Shown: piece after piece, positions 46,163 through 57,025 of the stretch | Layout: every line of letters begins with the position of its first letter | Numbering within the stretch: the first letter of the stretch is position 1 | Origin: Zopfochytrium polystomum | Lineage: Eukaryota > Chytridiomycota > Chytridiomycetes > Chytridiales > Chytridiaceae | Direction: 5' to 3' | Assembly: GCA_025765615.1 (NCBI GenBank) | Contig: JAIVFJ010000227.1 | Location: 1-64,000, forward strand | Length of the DNA stretch: 64,000 bases | Notes under the pieces: generated by a model | What the model was told of the DNA's origin: nothing | What the model saw: only the letters and a program-made list of their open reading frames with translations | The model's database searches: none | Made by a program: the position numbers and the translations under genes

Positions 46163-48277
46163 TCAAGCAGAAGTCTCAAACGTAAAGAGGCGCAACCCCT
46201 TCTTCTCCGTCCTCCCACGGCTCCCCTCGCCCGACTGCCTCGGCACCTCCTGCTGCCCCATCGCCCCCGCCGCCTCCCTCTCCGGCCACACGTGCCGCCA
46301 CGCATCCGCCGCGGGGGGCGGGTCAGCCGCCGCCGCGCCATAAAACACCACAACGCCCCCCGGGTCCGCCGACCGCGACCGCCGCGTCGCCCGCCCGCTG
46401 ATGCCCCCGACTTTACCACCCACACCCCCGGTCTTGACGAGCCCCGCGGCCCACCGCTTCACCCCGCCGCCGCCGCCGTTGCCGCCGTCCTCCGCCGCCG
46501 GGGCGGCCCCGGCGGCGGCCGGGATCACCTCGGCGATCACCTGCGGCGTGTACCGGTGCCGGGCTGGCCCGCGCGGGGCGGCGGCGGCGGTCGTCGGGGT
46601 CGGGGTCGGTGTAGGCGGCGGCGGCAGCGGTCGCCACATGGCGTCGTCGGAGCGGCGGCGGCCGGCGGACCCGTCGGAGGAGGAGGAGGCCGACGACCAC
46701 GTGGACGGGGTTGGGGTGTGCGGGGTCGTGGGCGTGGCGAGTTGCGGGTAGAGGCCGCTGCCGCTGCCGCTGCCGGTGAGGTGGGGCGGGAAGAGCTGCG
46801 AGGGGACGAGGGCCGGGGACTGGTGCGGCGAGTGTGCGGCGGCGGCGGCGGGGGCGGGTTGCGGGGCCGGGGACGGCGCCATTTGCAACGACTGCTGCAG
46901 TGGCGACGGCGGTGTTTGCGGCGGCGTCGCGTGTTTGATGTTGTGGTGGCGGTACTGGAGGGCGGGGTGGAGTAGGTGGTGATGCTGCTGCTGCTGCTGC
47001 TGCAGCTGGAGGTAGGAGGACTGCGTCTCCGGGAACGACGACGATTTTTGCAGCGGCGAGGGCGACGGGTGCCGTTGCGGCGGGTTTTCGGGGAGCGACT
47101 TTTGCGTGTTTGGGCGCGGGTGGTAGGGGCTTGGGCTATGGGTGGTGGTCAGGCCCGCTGTGCGGTACTGCAGGGGGTTGAGGGGAGACTCGGGGGTGAG
47201 CGTGGAGGTGTTTGACGTGGGGCGTTGCGTCTCGCTCGTTGGGGACCCGCCGGGCGAGGGTCTGGGCGTTGCAAAGAGGGACGGCGCCGATTGGTAGAGG
47301 GAGGAGGACGGGGAGGGGCTCGGCTGCTGCAGGAGCTGCTGCTGCAGGAGCTGTTGCTGCGAGTCGATTCTGCGCGGCGCGATGAGTCCCGCGGGCTTCG
47401 AAGCAGGGACGTGGTGAACCGACCCAGTGTCGTTGGTGACTGTGTTGTTGGTGTTGGCGGCCAGAACGGCAGCGTGGGGCGGCTGCTGCTGTTGCTGCTG
47501 GTGCTGGAGTAGGTACTGCTGCTGCTGCTGCTGCTGCTGGTGGTGGTGATGGTGGTAGTGGTTGCCACCCAGGGTCGCAGCGGTGCTGTGGCTCTCGATA
47601 ATGGGCTGAGTCGACAAGCCGGCTTCGGCGGAGCGACTCCGAGTCAGCAGACGCGGAAGCGCTTGCGCACCCGCCGCATTGGCTTGCACGGGCACCGCAA
47701 GACCGCCAGGGTCGCCGCCACTGCCGCTTCCACTAGGCGTCGCCGCCCTCGCGACAGCCTCTGCAGCCGCCGCCGAGGGATCCTCGCTGGGGGTCGTCGA
47801 GCGCGAGCGGGACCTCGACCTCGAGGCCGCTCCGCGGCGGGAGTGACGGCTGGCTGCAGCGCCCGGTTCGCCGGTGGCTGACTTTGCAGCGATCGAGTGC
47901 ACGCTGCGGGCGATGGCTGATGTTTCTTGGGTGCGCTGGAGCACCGAGGCCTGGTCCTCCAGCTGGTGAAGGTACTGGGCCAGCTCGGTGTGGGCGGACA
48001 TTGCCTTGACGGCAGCCGCACCGCGAAGGGCGGCGAGGGACGGTACGGCCGCTTCGCCGTGCGCTTGCAGTTGATGCTGCTGCTGCTGCTGCTGCTGCTG
48101 TTGATGTTGATGAAGTTGTTGATTGTGTTGTTGTGGCTCGAGTGCGAACGGGTGATGCGCAGGCGACGTGGAGGACGTCGAGAGCGGGAACGGGGCCGAC
48201 GACATGGTGCCAGGGTGGCCTTCAACAGGGAAGCGGTAATTGATTGCCGCAAAATTCCCGAGCGCGGCGGCAGCCAT
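46163..48277 (-). CDS. Low-complexity protein 1 (poly-Gln/His), paralogous to its neighbour
   Basis: A single open frame of 704 residues starts at 48277 (MAAAALGNFAAINYRFPVEG). Most of it is Gln-, His-, Pro- and Ser-rich with several poly-Gln runs and Ser/Arg repeats, so it is probably disordered. Two segments are less repetitive. HTELAQYLHQLEDQASVL, followed by ET and ARSVHSIA, lies near residue 110. The C-terminal KRWAAGLVKTG with RRSRSADPGGVVVFYG ends with DAWRHVWPE. Both have counterparts in the 49680-51788 gene, which is almost the same length (702). A regulatory or phase-separating protein is conceivable, but no function can be named. Confidence 0.7.
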   Translation of the reverse strand: MAAAALGNFAAINYRFPVEGHPGTMSSAPFPLSTSSTSPAHHPFALEPQQHNQQLHQHQQQQQQQQQHQLQAHGEAAVPSLAALRGAAAVKAMSAHTELAQYLHQLEDQASVLQRTQETSAIARSVHSIAAKSATGEPGAAASRHSRRGAASRSRSRSRSTTPSEDPSAAAAEAVARAATPSGSGSGGDPGGLAVPVQANAAGAQALPRLLTRSRSAEAGLSTQPIIESHSTAATLGGNHYHHHHHQQQQQQQQYLLQHQQQQQQPPHAAVLAANTNNTVTNDTGSVHHVPASKPAGLIAPRRIDSQQQLLQQQLLQQPSPSPSSSLYQSAPSLFATPRPSPGGSPTSETQRPTSNTSTLTPESPLNPLQYRTAGLTTTHSPSPYHPRPNTQKSLPENPPQRHPSPSPLQKSSSFPETQSSYLQLQQQQQQHHHLLHPALQYRHHNIKHATPPQTPPSPLQQSLQMAPSPAPQPAPAAAAAHSPHQSPALVPSQLFPPHLTGSGSGSGLYPQLATPTTPHTPTPSTWSSASSSSDGSAGRRRSDDAMWRPLPPPPTPTPTPTTAAAAPRGPARHRYTPQVIAEVIPAAAGAAPAAEDGGNGGGGGVKRWAAGLVKTGGVGGKVGGISGRATRRSRSADPGGVVVFYGAAAADPPPAADAWRHVWPEREAAGAMGQQEVPRQSGEGSRGRTEKKGLRLFTFETSA

Positions 48278-49115
48278 GTGGGTTGGATGGGACGATGTGT
48301 GGTGGGAATCAAGCCTGTTCCGCAGGGCAGGAGGTTTTCGGCAGAAGAATGGCTGAGTCGGGTTGCTCTCAACAAATGCGAGTAAGTCGAGGTGGTGAAG
48401 TGGAGGAAGTCTGGGTTGAGGGGGGGCTGCGCGTGGAAGGGAGTGGACGCAACGACAACAACAACAACAAAAGCAAGCAGGGAGAATGCGCCGGCGCGCG
48501 CCGCAGGTTTGAGCTGTGGATTGATAAGAGAAACGGCGACGGCGACGGCGACGGCTGCTGCGGCGGCTACGAAGCGGAGGACGAAGAGGACGAGGTCGAA
48601 GATAAAGCAGAGGGAGGAGGTAGAAGGAGAAGAGGGTGCGAGCCGGATCGGGGATGAATGAATGAATGAAAGATTGCTTCTGATCAATTAATTTTTTTTT
48701 AATTATTTGGGATGTTAATATCGTCATTGGATTGGGTGGCGGCGCGGGCCGCGATCGCATTGTTTTTTTTATTAGCAATTTCGTAAAGAACAGCAACAAC
48801 AAAGAAAAACTCACGAGGAAAATTTTTTGTCTTCCTCCAATTAAACGTTTCCGTTGGGCGGAGCCGCGGAAACGGGAAACTACCGTCTGTCTGTTTGTCT
48901 GTCGCCCATTCATCCCCTGTTTGGATAAATTTTTTTTGTTGTGCGGCTACCATGCAATTGAAAAACTTGAATTCCGTCGTTTTGGTTTTGGGGTGTGTGT
49001 GTGTGTGTGTGTGTATGTGTGTTTCTCGTTTTTTCCTTGTTTGTGCTTCTTTTTCCGGACTCGAACAACAAACAACAACAACTACAACAAAGCCCGGTGT
49101 TCGGGGGCTGCACAC

Positions 49116-49180
<65 letters not shown>

Positions 49181-49642
49181 AAGGCAGAACGCAAGTTTCG
49201 TCGATGGTGGACGGCTCGATTGAACCAAGCGGGGGAGAGGGTTTTGGGTTTGGGTGGGCGCCAGCGGTCCGAACCACCCCAAGTTATTATTGTGTGTGTG
49301 TAGCTTGACATAAACACAGCAATAATTTCAACCGTTTTGATGATGAGTTCTTCATATTGTTTGCTATGTATGCAGATGCCGATTGCTTGCCCGATGCACG
49401 ATGTGGTGGGGATTGCTGGAAACAAACTGAATGAGAGCGACGAACGAACGAATGATTGCAATGCGGAAAAGGAAAGAGTCGGAGAGAGAGAGAGAGAGAG
49501 AGAGAGAGGAGTCGGGGGAAGAAAGTATATGAGAGAAGGAAAACAGAGAAACAAGAGGCTCCACGACATAGGAGAGACCTCACTCTCATGCAAAACACAA
49601 CCAATGAATGAAGAATGATGATGATACGCCCCAGGTCGATAA

Positions 49643-49677
<35 letters not shown>

Positions 49678-49679
49678 AT
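48278..49679. repeat. Spacer with GT, ACAG, GA repeats and poly-A
   Basis: Between the two low-complexity genes: a GT repeat (about 48990-49020), a long ACAG tetranucleotide array (about 49115-49180), GA repeat (about 49483-49508) and a run of 32 A (about 49646-49677) directly behind the stop of gene 2. CAA and GGC repeats occur in the leader of gene 1. No additional gene is supported. Confidence 0.8.
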
Positions 49680-51788
49680 CTACCACCACCCGTCCGCGCT
49701 CCGTCGCCCCGCCGGCACCTCCCCGTAACCGCGGACAGCCGGCTGCACCGGCGGCTGCAAGGCTGGCCACGCTCGCATAGTGCCCAGACTCTCGTCCAGA
49801 AGCACCCTCACGCCTTCCTCCGACCGCGACCGCGGAACGCTGCCGGTGCCTCCGCCTCCACCTCCACCGCTGCCGCCGCAAAACACGCCCCGCGCCACGC
49901 CCGCCGCCCACCGCCCTCCCCGCCCGCCGCCGCCGCCGCCGACCCCGCGCTCCGACGGAAACACCCCGGCGCCGACCAGCGTCGCGTGGTGGCCCTCGCC
50001 GTTCTGGTGGTGCTGCTGCTGCGTCGGCAGCCGCTCCTCGTGCAGGTGTTTCTGGTTCTGGTTCTGCTGCTGCTGGATCTGCCGCTGCGTCGTTTCCTTT
50101 CGCGCCGCCGTCGCGCCGGCCTTGTCGCCGCCGCCGCCGCCACCGTCCTTTGCAAACAGCCACCACGGCGGCGCCGCGGCGGCCATCGCCGTGCGCTTCG
50201 ACGACAGCGACCGCGACGGGGGTACCAGTGGACGCGTCACGTTCAGATCCTCGGACCGCCGCGTGGGCGGCGGCGGCGGCGGGGCCGAGGTCGCCTGGTA
50301 GTGCGCGTAGTACACGGGCTGATGGAGCGGCTGCTGCGGCGGCGCCGCTGGCGCCATCATGGATGACGCCACCATCGCGGGCGACGCCGTCAAGGGCGTG
50401 TACCGCTGCTGGTGCTGCTGCTGGTAGTGCAACTGGCCGGCGCTGCCGCCGTTTTGGAGGTGCTGGAGCGGGTGCTGGTGCTGGTGATGATGCAGCGTGG
50501 CATTCGTATTGCCATTGTGGAGGTGGTGGTTCTGGTGGTGGTGGTTGGGTTGGTGGTAGAGCATGTGGTGGTTGCCCGCCGCTGCCGCGCTGCCGCCCGA
50601 CATGGTCGACAGGGTCGACAGCGCGGGTGACGCTCCGCCGACGGCGGTGCTGCCGCCGCTGCTGGAGCTTCCGGCCATCGAGCCGCGCTGCGACGGCACC
50701 GGCAGCAGCAGCGACTGCTGCGACTGCGTCCGCGAGAGTGCTTGCAACCCTTGTGGGGGCGGGACCGCCATGAACTGCGACGCTTGCGACGGCGACCGCG
50801 GCGGCTGGTGCACCCCGGCAGCCACCGCCGCTGAGGTGGTCGTGCCCGCAGGGCTGCCGCGGTGTGGCCGCGTCGCGGTCCCTGTCGTCGCCGCCGGCAG
50901 AGGTGGAGGCGCCAGGGTGTGGTGCTGGTGGTGGTGGTGGTGCCCTTGCGTCGATGCGCTTGACCGCGCGAGGTACGCGCCGAGGTCCGGCGCAGAGTGG
51001 TACGCGGCGGAGCCGTTCTGCGGTGGCTGGCTCTTGATGTTGTTGTTGTTGTTGTTGTTGTGCGGTTGCTGGTGGCTGTGGTTCAAGAGGTGGTACGGCG
51101 GCGGCGGCGGCAGCAGCTCGACCGCCGGGCCATAGCGGTCCAACTCGGCGCTCTTTCGGGGGTTACGGGCAGAGTCGGCGGAGGGTGTGCGCGCGGTGGC
51201 GGCGGTGGCCGACGGCAGGGACGACCCGCGCGGGGCGATGACGATGCCGTCGTCGTCGCCGTCGCTGCTGCTTGTGCTTTTTTTCGAGGTAGGTCGGCGC
51301 GCCTGGCGGGTCAGGTGGCGGAGCATCTCCTTGCTCGCCTTTGCGGTTTCGGGCGGGACCGCCGCGGTCGAGGCGGCCTCGTCGCTGCTCTTTTGGGTTC
51401 GGTGGCGGCCGCGGTGGTGCGGCGGGTCGCTCTGCTCGCTGTCGGTGCTGAGCTGATGCAAGTGATGAGGTTCCTCGGTCATGATGAGGTGGCCGGCGGG
51501 TGGCGTGAGGAGGTGGGCGGCGTGAAAAGGTGGTGAGGCGGCTGCGACGATGGTGGCAGAAGAGGCCGTGGATGAGGCCGAGACGGGGGGATTAGGTTGT
51601 TGGGTACAACCGGCCCCGGTTGTTGTTGCAGCGTTGAGGAGAGCCAGGGACCTGACGCTGCGCACCGTCTCGCGGGACTTTGCGAGGGCGGCCGTCTCCG
51701 TGTCCAGCTGGATCAGGTAGTCTGCGAGCTCGGCGGCGGTGCGCGAGCGGGCCTTTGCGTCGGCGGCGGCGGCGTCGAGTGTGTGCAT
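49680..51788 (-). CDS. Low-complexity protein 2, paralogous to its neighbour
   Basis: A single open frame of 702 residues starts at 51788 (MHTLDAAAADAKARSRTAAE). Near the N terminus, AAELADYLIQLDTETAALAK, followed by SRETVRSVRSLALL, matches the ELAQYLHQLE...ET...ARSVHSIA segment of low-complexity protein 1. The middle is His/Gln/Asn- and Gly/Ser-rich, with short conserved-looking islands such as AAYHSAPDLGAYLARS and RRSEDLNVTRPLVPPSRSLS. Near the C terminus, GRWAAGVARGVF and SVPRSRSEEGVRVLLDE parallel RWAAGL and RRSRSADPGGVVVF. No catalytic motif or membrane segment is present. It is probably a regulatory, disordered protein produced by tandem duplication. Confidence 0.7.
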   Translation of the reverse strand: MHTLDAAAADAKARSRTAAELADYLIQLDTETAALAKSRETVRSVRSLALLNAATTTGAGCTQQPNPPVSASSTASSATIVAAASPPFHAAHLLTPPAGHLIMTEEPHHLHQLSTDSEQSDPPHHRGRHRTQKSSDEAASTAAVPPETAKASKEMLRHLTRQARRPTSKKSTSSSDGDDDGIVIAPRGSSLPSATAATARTPSADSARNPRKSAELDRYGPAVELLPPPPPYHLLNHSHQQPHNNNNNNNIKSQPPQNGSAAYHSAPDLGAYLARSSASTQGHHHHHQHHTLAPPPLPAATTGTATRPHRGSPAGTTTSAAVAAGVHQPPRSPSQASQFMAVPPPQGLQALSRTQSQQSLLLPVPSQRGSMAGSSSSGGSTAVGGASPALSTLSTMSGGSAAAAGNHHMLYHQPNHHHQNHHLHNGNTNATLHHHQHQHPLQHLQNGGSAGQLHYQQQHQQRYTPLTASPAMVASSMMAPAAPPQQPLHQPVYYAHYQATSAPPPPPPTRRSEDLNVTRPLVPPSRSLSSKRTAMAAAAPPWWLFAKDGGGGGGDKAGATAARKETTQRQIQQQQNQNQKHLHEERLPTQQQHHQNGEGHHATLVGAGVFPSERGVGGGGGGRGGRWAAGVARGVFCGGSGGGGGGGTGSVPRSRSEEGVRVLLDESLGTMRAWPALQPPVQPAVRGYGEVPAGRRSADGWW

Positions 51789-54085
51789 AATGGATGGACG
51801 GACGGATTGATGGGTTGGTGGATATAGGTGGGTGGGTGAGCGGCAGCAGTGAGTTGTTGGAGAGTGTTGTGTGTGTGAAGGGAGAGAGAGAGAGTGCGTG
51901 CGCGTGAGTGCGAGTGCGAATGTGTGTGCGGCAACGGGCACTACTATTTATTATTTATTTACCGCAAGCGGGCGCTCGCCTGTCTGTCGGTCTGCGCAAG
52001 TCTCTCTCGCTCTCTCTCTTTTCCGTCGCATGTTCTCTCTCTCTCTCTCTCACTCTCTCTCTCTCTCACTCTCTCTCTCTCTCTCTCTCTCGCACACTCT
52101 CTCTCTCTCTCACTCTCTCTCTCTCCCTCCTCCAAGGCAAGACAGAAAGAAAGAAAGAAAGAAAGAAATAAGAAAGATGGAAGGAGCTCAACAGCGAGCA
52201 GCGTTGCGTGTTTCCGCCCCGGAATTTACAAAAATTCCGCTCGTTTTGCTGTGCTTCCCTTTTTTTTTCTTTTAAATGTTTTTTTGCTTGTTTGTTTTGT
52301 GTTGGCACATGTGGTGTGGCTGTGGAAGAAAGACAAAATTAGCAACCCCAAACAAGGCAAATTTCTCAAACGGGATTTCTTTTTTTGTCTCTGCCGCGCA
52401 TGACAAAGAACATGAAGAACAATCAATCAACCGCCAATCGTCCGTCCATTGGTAAAATGTGCATACTGAATGTAAATACCGCAGAATTTTTTTTCATGTC
52501 ATTGAATCATGGCAAGTGCCGCATGTGTGCGAGTGTGTGTGTGTGTTAGCATGTGAGTGTGTGTGTGTGTGTGTGTGTGTGCTCCAATGGCAGTGAGAGT
52601 GGTGGAACGTCATGCCGTCTCCCCCACGCCCGCCTCCCATCGGCCCGCCGGCCATTGGATCGATCGGCGGCGGAGGAGGCGGCGGGCTTCGCAGTCCGTC
52701 GTCGTCGTCGCTGATCAGTTGAGTCCGTCACTCGCGCTCTCTCGGTCGCTCTCTCGGTCGCTCTCTCTCTGTCTCTCTGTCTGCGGCTCTTTCTCGTGGC
52801 ATTGCCGCCGGCCTCGGCAGAGCGCAAAACGAAGCTGGTGTCCGTTTGTCTCTCTCTCTCTCCTTTCTCTCTCTTTCACTCTCTCCTCTCTCTCTCTCTC
52901 CCTCTCTCGCTCTCACTCTCACTCTCTCTCCACGCAGCCGACCACGCAATTGACCGCCCAAGCACATAAATAAAATAACAATATATTGTTGAGGGCGCAT
53001 TATGCACGGCCTTCCTTCGGACCCCCGCAGTCACACTCCACGCTAGCCTCAAACGCAACAATCGGGTCCGCCGTCCGCGTCCCGCGCCTGCGCGGCCCCT
53101 TCTCGCCGCGGCTTCGCGGGTTTTACCCTTCCTTGTCTGCACCGGGGCCGGCCAGCCACATTGAAAAAAGAAACAACTCGTTGAGGAAACGATCGCACAA
53201 GGTTGAAAAACCAGTGCACAGACAATCAAATGCGTTTCACTCTCCCCCTCGATCCCAAACGGTGAAGTTGCATAAGCAAGAAAGGATGGACTTCATCTCT
53301 CGCGGCGCACAAAGGCAGGGCTTTGTACCGCTTATATTCTTCCGCACAACAGCCTGACCCCCAAAAATCTCTTTCTCACTGTTTCTCTCTCTTTCTCCCT
53401 TCCTCTCTCCCTTTCTTTATTTCTCTCTCTCTCTCTCGTTCTCCCTCTCTCGCTCGATGTGTGTGTGTGTGCGTGTGTGTGTATAATTATAAGGCGTGAT
53501 TCGAAGGGCTGTAGCTTATCGTGAAGTCATTTATCCTATATATTTTTTCTTCCTTGCAACGCGGCCAATGGATCGATCAATGCGTCCAATTCCAGGAGCT
53601 GTTCAATTCCGTCTCTGTCTCTCTCACTGCACGTGTCGCTGCTTCTGTCTCACTCTCTCTCTCTGCACGATGTTGACGCGTGAATACCGGCTCCAAACAA
53701 AGCGAGAAGTAAACAAACCTTAATCGGGTTTGGGCTTGTCAGTTCGGGGGTCCCGGCTCAGCCCTCTGTTCGGCATTGGATTCGAGGGATTTTTACATTA
53801 CTGCCAAATCGCGAGGCGAACAGCGGGGCGCAGCAGAACAAACAAGAAAACAAAACTGGACAAATGTTGTGGTTTGTTTTGTTTTTCAAATCCCGCACTC
53901 CCGCGATTCAAATCGATATAATGTGCTGAGAGAGGGGCCGCCGCTCTTTCGGAATGAGACCGTCGACTGGGCCACAGCTCTGGCTTTCAACGTTCCTGAG
54001 TGACTAACTGAATAAGGGACTGACGATGCGCTTTGGCCCCCGCCAGGCCGCGACCAAGGGGAATACAGGAATCGGAGTTTTGTGT

Positions 54086-54120
<35 letters not shown>

Positions 54121-54146
54121 TAGGGGGAGCTAGAGGAAGAAGGCGG
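51789..54146. repeat. Long microsatellite-rich intergenic region
   Basis: This region contains GA/CT arrays (51880-51895, 52030-52125), AAAG repeats (52145-52168), a GT array (52523-52580), CT arrays (52738-52780, 52850-52935, 53385-53450), a GT array (53458-53482) and a T-run of about 33 (54085-54117). Frames such as 52986-53357 lack recognisable features. It is the largest gene-poor stretch of the window. Confidence 0.75.
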
Positions 54147-54506
54147 TTACTTTCTTTGGGCTGTCCGTTCCCTTTTGTACCGGTGGTGGAAAGCTAGCTG
54201 CTCTTCTGTCGTCAGCGGCGGTTGGAATACGTTCAAACTCCCGCTGCGGGAAAGCGAGAGGAAGGCGAGCGGCGTGTCGGTATCGGGCAGATTGCGAGAA
54301 ATCAAGTTTGCGTGGTGTTTACTGTGCGTCTTTCTTGAGTCTTTGCGCACCATGAACTTGCAATGATGCAACACTTGAAGGTGGCCAAAGTTCAAATGGG
54401 TTGAGTAACTGTTGATCTGCAAAAAAAAGTCGGGTTGCGGGGCAAGCTTCCAGAAATAACTTTGAACGGCGCGTCCGTTTTCAGAAACGGGGTGTTTTCG
54501 AATCAC
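54147..54506 (-). CDS. Possible small protein or 3' exon, unrecognised
   Basis: A 119-codon frame reads SYFWKLAPQPDFFLQINSYS, THLNFGHLQVLHHCKFMVRK and DTDTPLAFLSLSRSGSLNVF, ending HHRYKRERTAQRK at 54147. The composition is protein-like and not repeat-derived. It opens with GTG, so an upstream exon is needed; MHREKTPNYQPTVG just upstream (about 54545) is a candidate. No family is recognised. Confidence 0.4.
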   Translation of the reverse strand: MIRKHPVSENGRAVQSYFWKLAPQPDFFLQINSYSTHLNFGHLQVLHHCKFMVRKDSRKTHSKHHANLISRNLPDTDTPLAFLSLSRSGSLNVFQPPLTTEEQLAFHHRYKRERTAQRK

Positions 54507-54681
54507 CTACAGTGGGCTGGTAGTTCGGGGTCTTCTCTCGATGCATTCAGCCGAGTTTTGACTTGTGATGCTTGACTTCAAATTTCACCGGCGGAAGAAC
54601 ACTATTACATTACTTTTTAATTTTCCTTTCGGGTCCTCTATTTGGCGCGGCGCTAAATCACTTGCGGAGAAAAAAAAAAAA

Positions 54682-56027
54682 TCAGGGCCCGCATCCTGTC
54701 CGATACCATGAAAAGAAACCCATGAGCCGTCCAGTTTTTTGACCAACCGTTAAGGCGTACACGTGGTGAGGGAAGTCGTCCAGTTCCGACTGGTCCGAAA
54801 TTCCGTACAGCATGGGCGTGTTGCCGCCGGCTTTGGACGAGAGAAACCCAGCACAGTGCCTCGACAGTGTTTGCATGAGCCACTTGCCATCGTAAGCTTT
54901 TGCGATGCGCTCCTTTGGCTGCGAGCCAAACTGGGAGCTAGTTTCACCCATGCGGCGAATGGTGTTGGCGGTTTGGCCTCTCCAATCAAAGTAGCTGTCT
55001 GCGAAAGCGTCCGAGCAGAACGAACAATCGCCTGGGCAGATTTTGGACGCCTCTGCCGGTTCGGGCAGCAAATGACTGCGCGAATCGGCGTAAAGAGAAA
55101 AGAAGTGGCTGTGCAGCCCGTTCAGCTCTTCCAGCTTGAAGGGGTACTTTGGGTCGTACGCGCCCCCTGTTGCAAGGTCAAACACTTGGCGATCCACCAC
55201 CTTTGAATTGGCCTCCCGCAGCCGATCGAGGACGGTCTCGCACTGATTCGAAAACATGAAGGGCATGGTTGCGGTAGAGTAGTACCCGCCGTAACCATCG
55301 TCCAGCAGGCTTCTGCTCATCTTGGCGCGACACCACGCCACGACGGTCGCATCCACGAGCAGGGCGAACCAACCGCCGGCGGGAACGCAGTCGCCGTCAT
55401 GCTGCAGCAGCATCGTGGCCCGCCCGTTTTGGACGACCCTGACCGTCACCCTCGTCGCCGGCGCCGGCGCCGCCGCCCCCACCGCCCACCGTGACCCGCC
55501 CGCAGCGCCAGTGCCGCACGGCGGGGGTCGCGGTAAATGTTCTTTCCGACCAGCGGCATCATCGGGTCGTCGTAATAGTCAATCTCTTCTTCGATAAACT
55601 TCCAGAGGTAGCCGACCGCCTCCGGGTCGACCAAGCTGTGCCAAGCGGCGACCGGATCGGCGTCGTTGGTGACGTCGGACACATACTTGCGATGATGGGC
55701 TTTGCCGCCCCCTCCTCCTCCTCCTCCGCCGCCGCCGCCGCCGCCGCCGCGGAGAGCCGACGTAGGGTGACGCTCGCCGAGGACCTCGCAGCGGCCGAAA
55801 GCGTGGCGGGCGACGGCGTCGGACTGGACGGCGTCGCGCCAGCGCCTGCAGACGAGGCGGAGGCGGAGGAGGGCGCGCACGGCTTCGATGCGGCAGAGGG
55901 GGAAGAGGGGAGTGCCAACGAACGCCTTCAGGATTGCGGCGAGGATCTCGGGCGGCATGGCCGACTCTGATGCAGAAGCCCGGAGGATAGGCGATGAAGA
56001 CGGCAGCGGCGATGGCGGTGGCACCAT
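54682..56027 (-). CDS. F-box protein, apparent frame break in a GC-rich stretch
   Basis: Probable SCF substrate adaptor. The first frame (start 56027 or, in frame, 55958) reads MPPEILAAILKAFVG, RIEAVRALLRLRLVCRRWRD and AVARHAFGRCEVLGE, a convincing F-box. It is followed by about 15 Gly encoded by a GCC array, then HSLVDPEAVGYLWKFIEEEI. After the GC-rich stretch near 55450-55500 the reading continues in another frame: VTVRVVQNGRATMLLQHDGD, FALLVDATVVAWCRAKM, FADSYFDWRGQ and KAYDGKWLMQTLSRHCAGFL. It ends QKTGRLMGFFSWYRTGCGP at 54682. A 32-44 nt intron could account for the change, but the splice sites are not clear. The gene is the apparent parent of the fragments at 56170-57160. Confidence 0.68.
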
Positions 56028-56169
56028 TTGTCGGGGATTTGCAATGGTCTTCTACTTCGAGACGGACAGACACCAACAACGGGATCAAGAAGCAAACTTC
56101 GCCCCAAGTTAGTTTCAGCCTATTATTCGATTTCCCTCGCTCAAGGGCCCAGATCTCAGGGTCAAAAGA

Positions 56170-56784
56170 GTGAGTACTGTCTCACAAAAGCGAAAACGTG
56201 ATGCGTGAAATTCTCCAGAACCGACTCGTCCCGAACAGTGAACAGCGGCGGAGAATGCGCAGAGCGAATGGGCGCAGTGCCCCGCCAAGGTTTGCAACTT
56301 ACAACCACCTGCCGTCGTAAACCTTTGCAGCTTCCCCGCCTTTTTCGATCCGCGCGTCACCACGTCCTCTGTTCTCCTCGAGCAACCATCGATTTTTCAG
56401 GTCCCAATTTAAGTACGAGTCGGCAAGAGGGGCTCCACAGAAACGAACAGCCGAGCGAGCACACCTAAGTTTCGCCGCTCTCCTTGCAACCACCCCATCG
56501 AGCACAGCATCAACAAGCTCCCTCGAGGCTTTTGGCTCCAACTGCAGAGGATACTTCTCGGCAGGCGCTCTCGCCATCCATCACTTTCGATGCTGGTCGC
56601 TTTCGGGCGAGCACGACGCCGCACGCAGTCCCAGCAAGGCACGCACGGCCTCGATGCGGCAGTTAAAAGTTTTTGACGATCCCGTGGCGGCGGGCGATGG
56701 ATCGTGGTCGTCGAACACGCCGCTGTTGTCCTCGGCAAAGGCCATGAGGATGGCGGCGACGACCTCCATTGGCATGGCCGACAC
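56170..56784 (-). pseudogene. Broken copy of the F-box gene
   Basis: The start (56784) MSAMPMEVVAAILMAF and RIEAVRALLGLRA match the F-box of the 54682-56027 gene, but the frame ends soon after. Later pieces, in other frames, match its C-terminal half: EKYPLQLE against PKYPFKLE, RFCGAPLADSYLNWD against SFCSDAFADSYFDW, AAKVYDGRWL against IAKAYDGKWL, then LQTLAGHCA and ENFTHHVFAF. The middle and the extreme C terminus are missing. This is a decayed tandem duplicate. Confidence 0.65.
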
Positions 56785-57025
56785 ATTCTATCGCAGTTCG
56801 TTCGTCGGGTGTCGTCGCTGGCAGGGTTCAGTGAGCAACGAACGGTTGAGACGATTCACAGAATCTGCCAATGGTTTCCGTCCCACGAAAATGCAGATTT
56901 TGCGGGTGGACAAACGCTATTATTACAGTACTTTTTTATTTTCCTTTCGGTTACTCTGGTTGCACGACACTAAAACATTTGTAAAAAAAAAAATTTAAAA
57001 AAAAAAAAGAATTCAAGGCTCGCAA

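Noticed and set aside
49115..49180. ACAG array considered as a CRISPR-like repeat
   Set aside because: Pure tandem tetranucleotide without spacers, in a eukaryotic context.
48895..49308. Frames with TDRQ repeats on the plus strand
   Set aside because: Direct translation of the ACAG tetranucleotide array.
52986..53357. 124-codon plus-strand frame in the gene-poor region
   Set aside because: No recognisable motif, no splice context, flanked by repeats on both sides.
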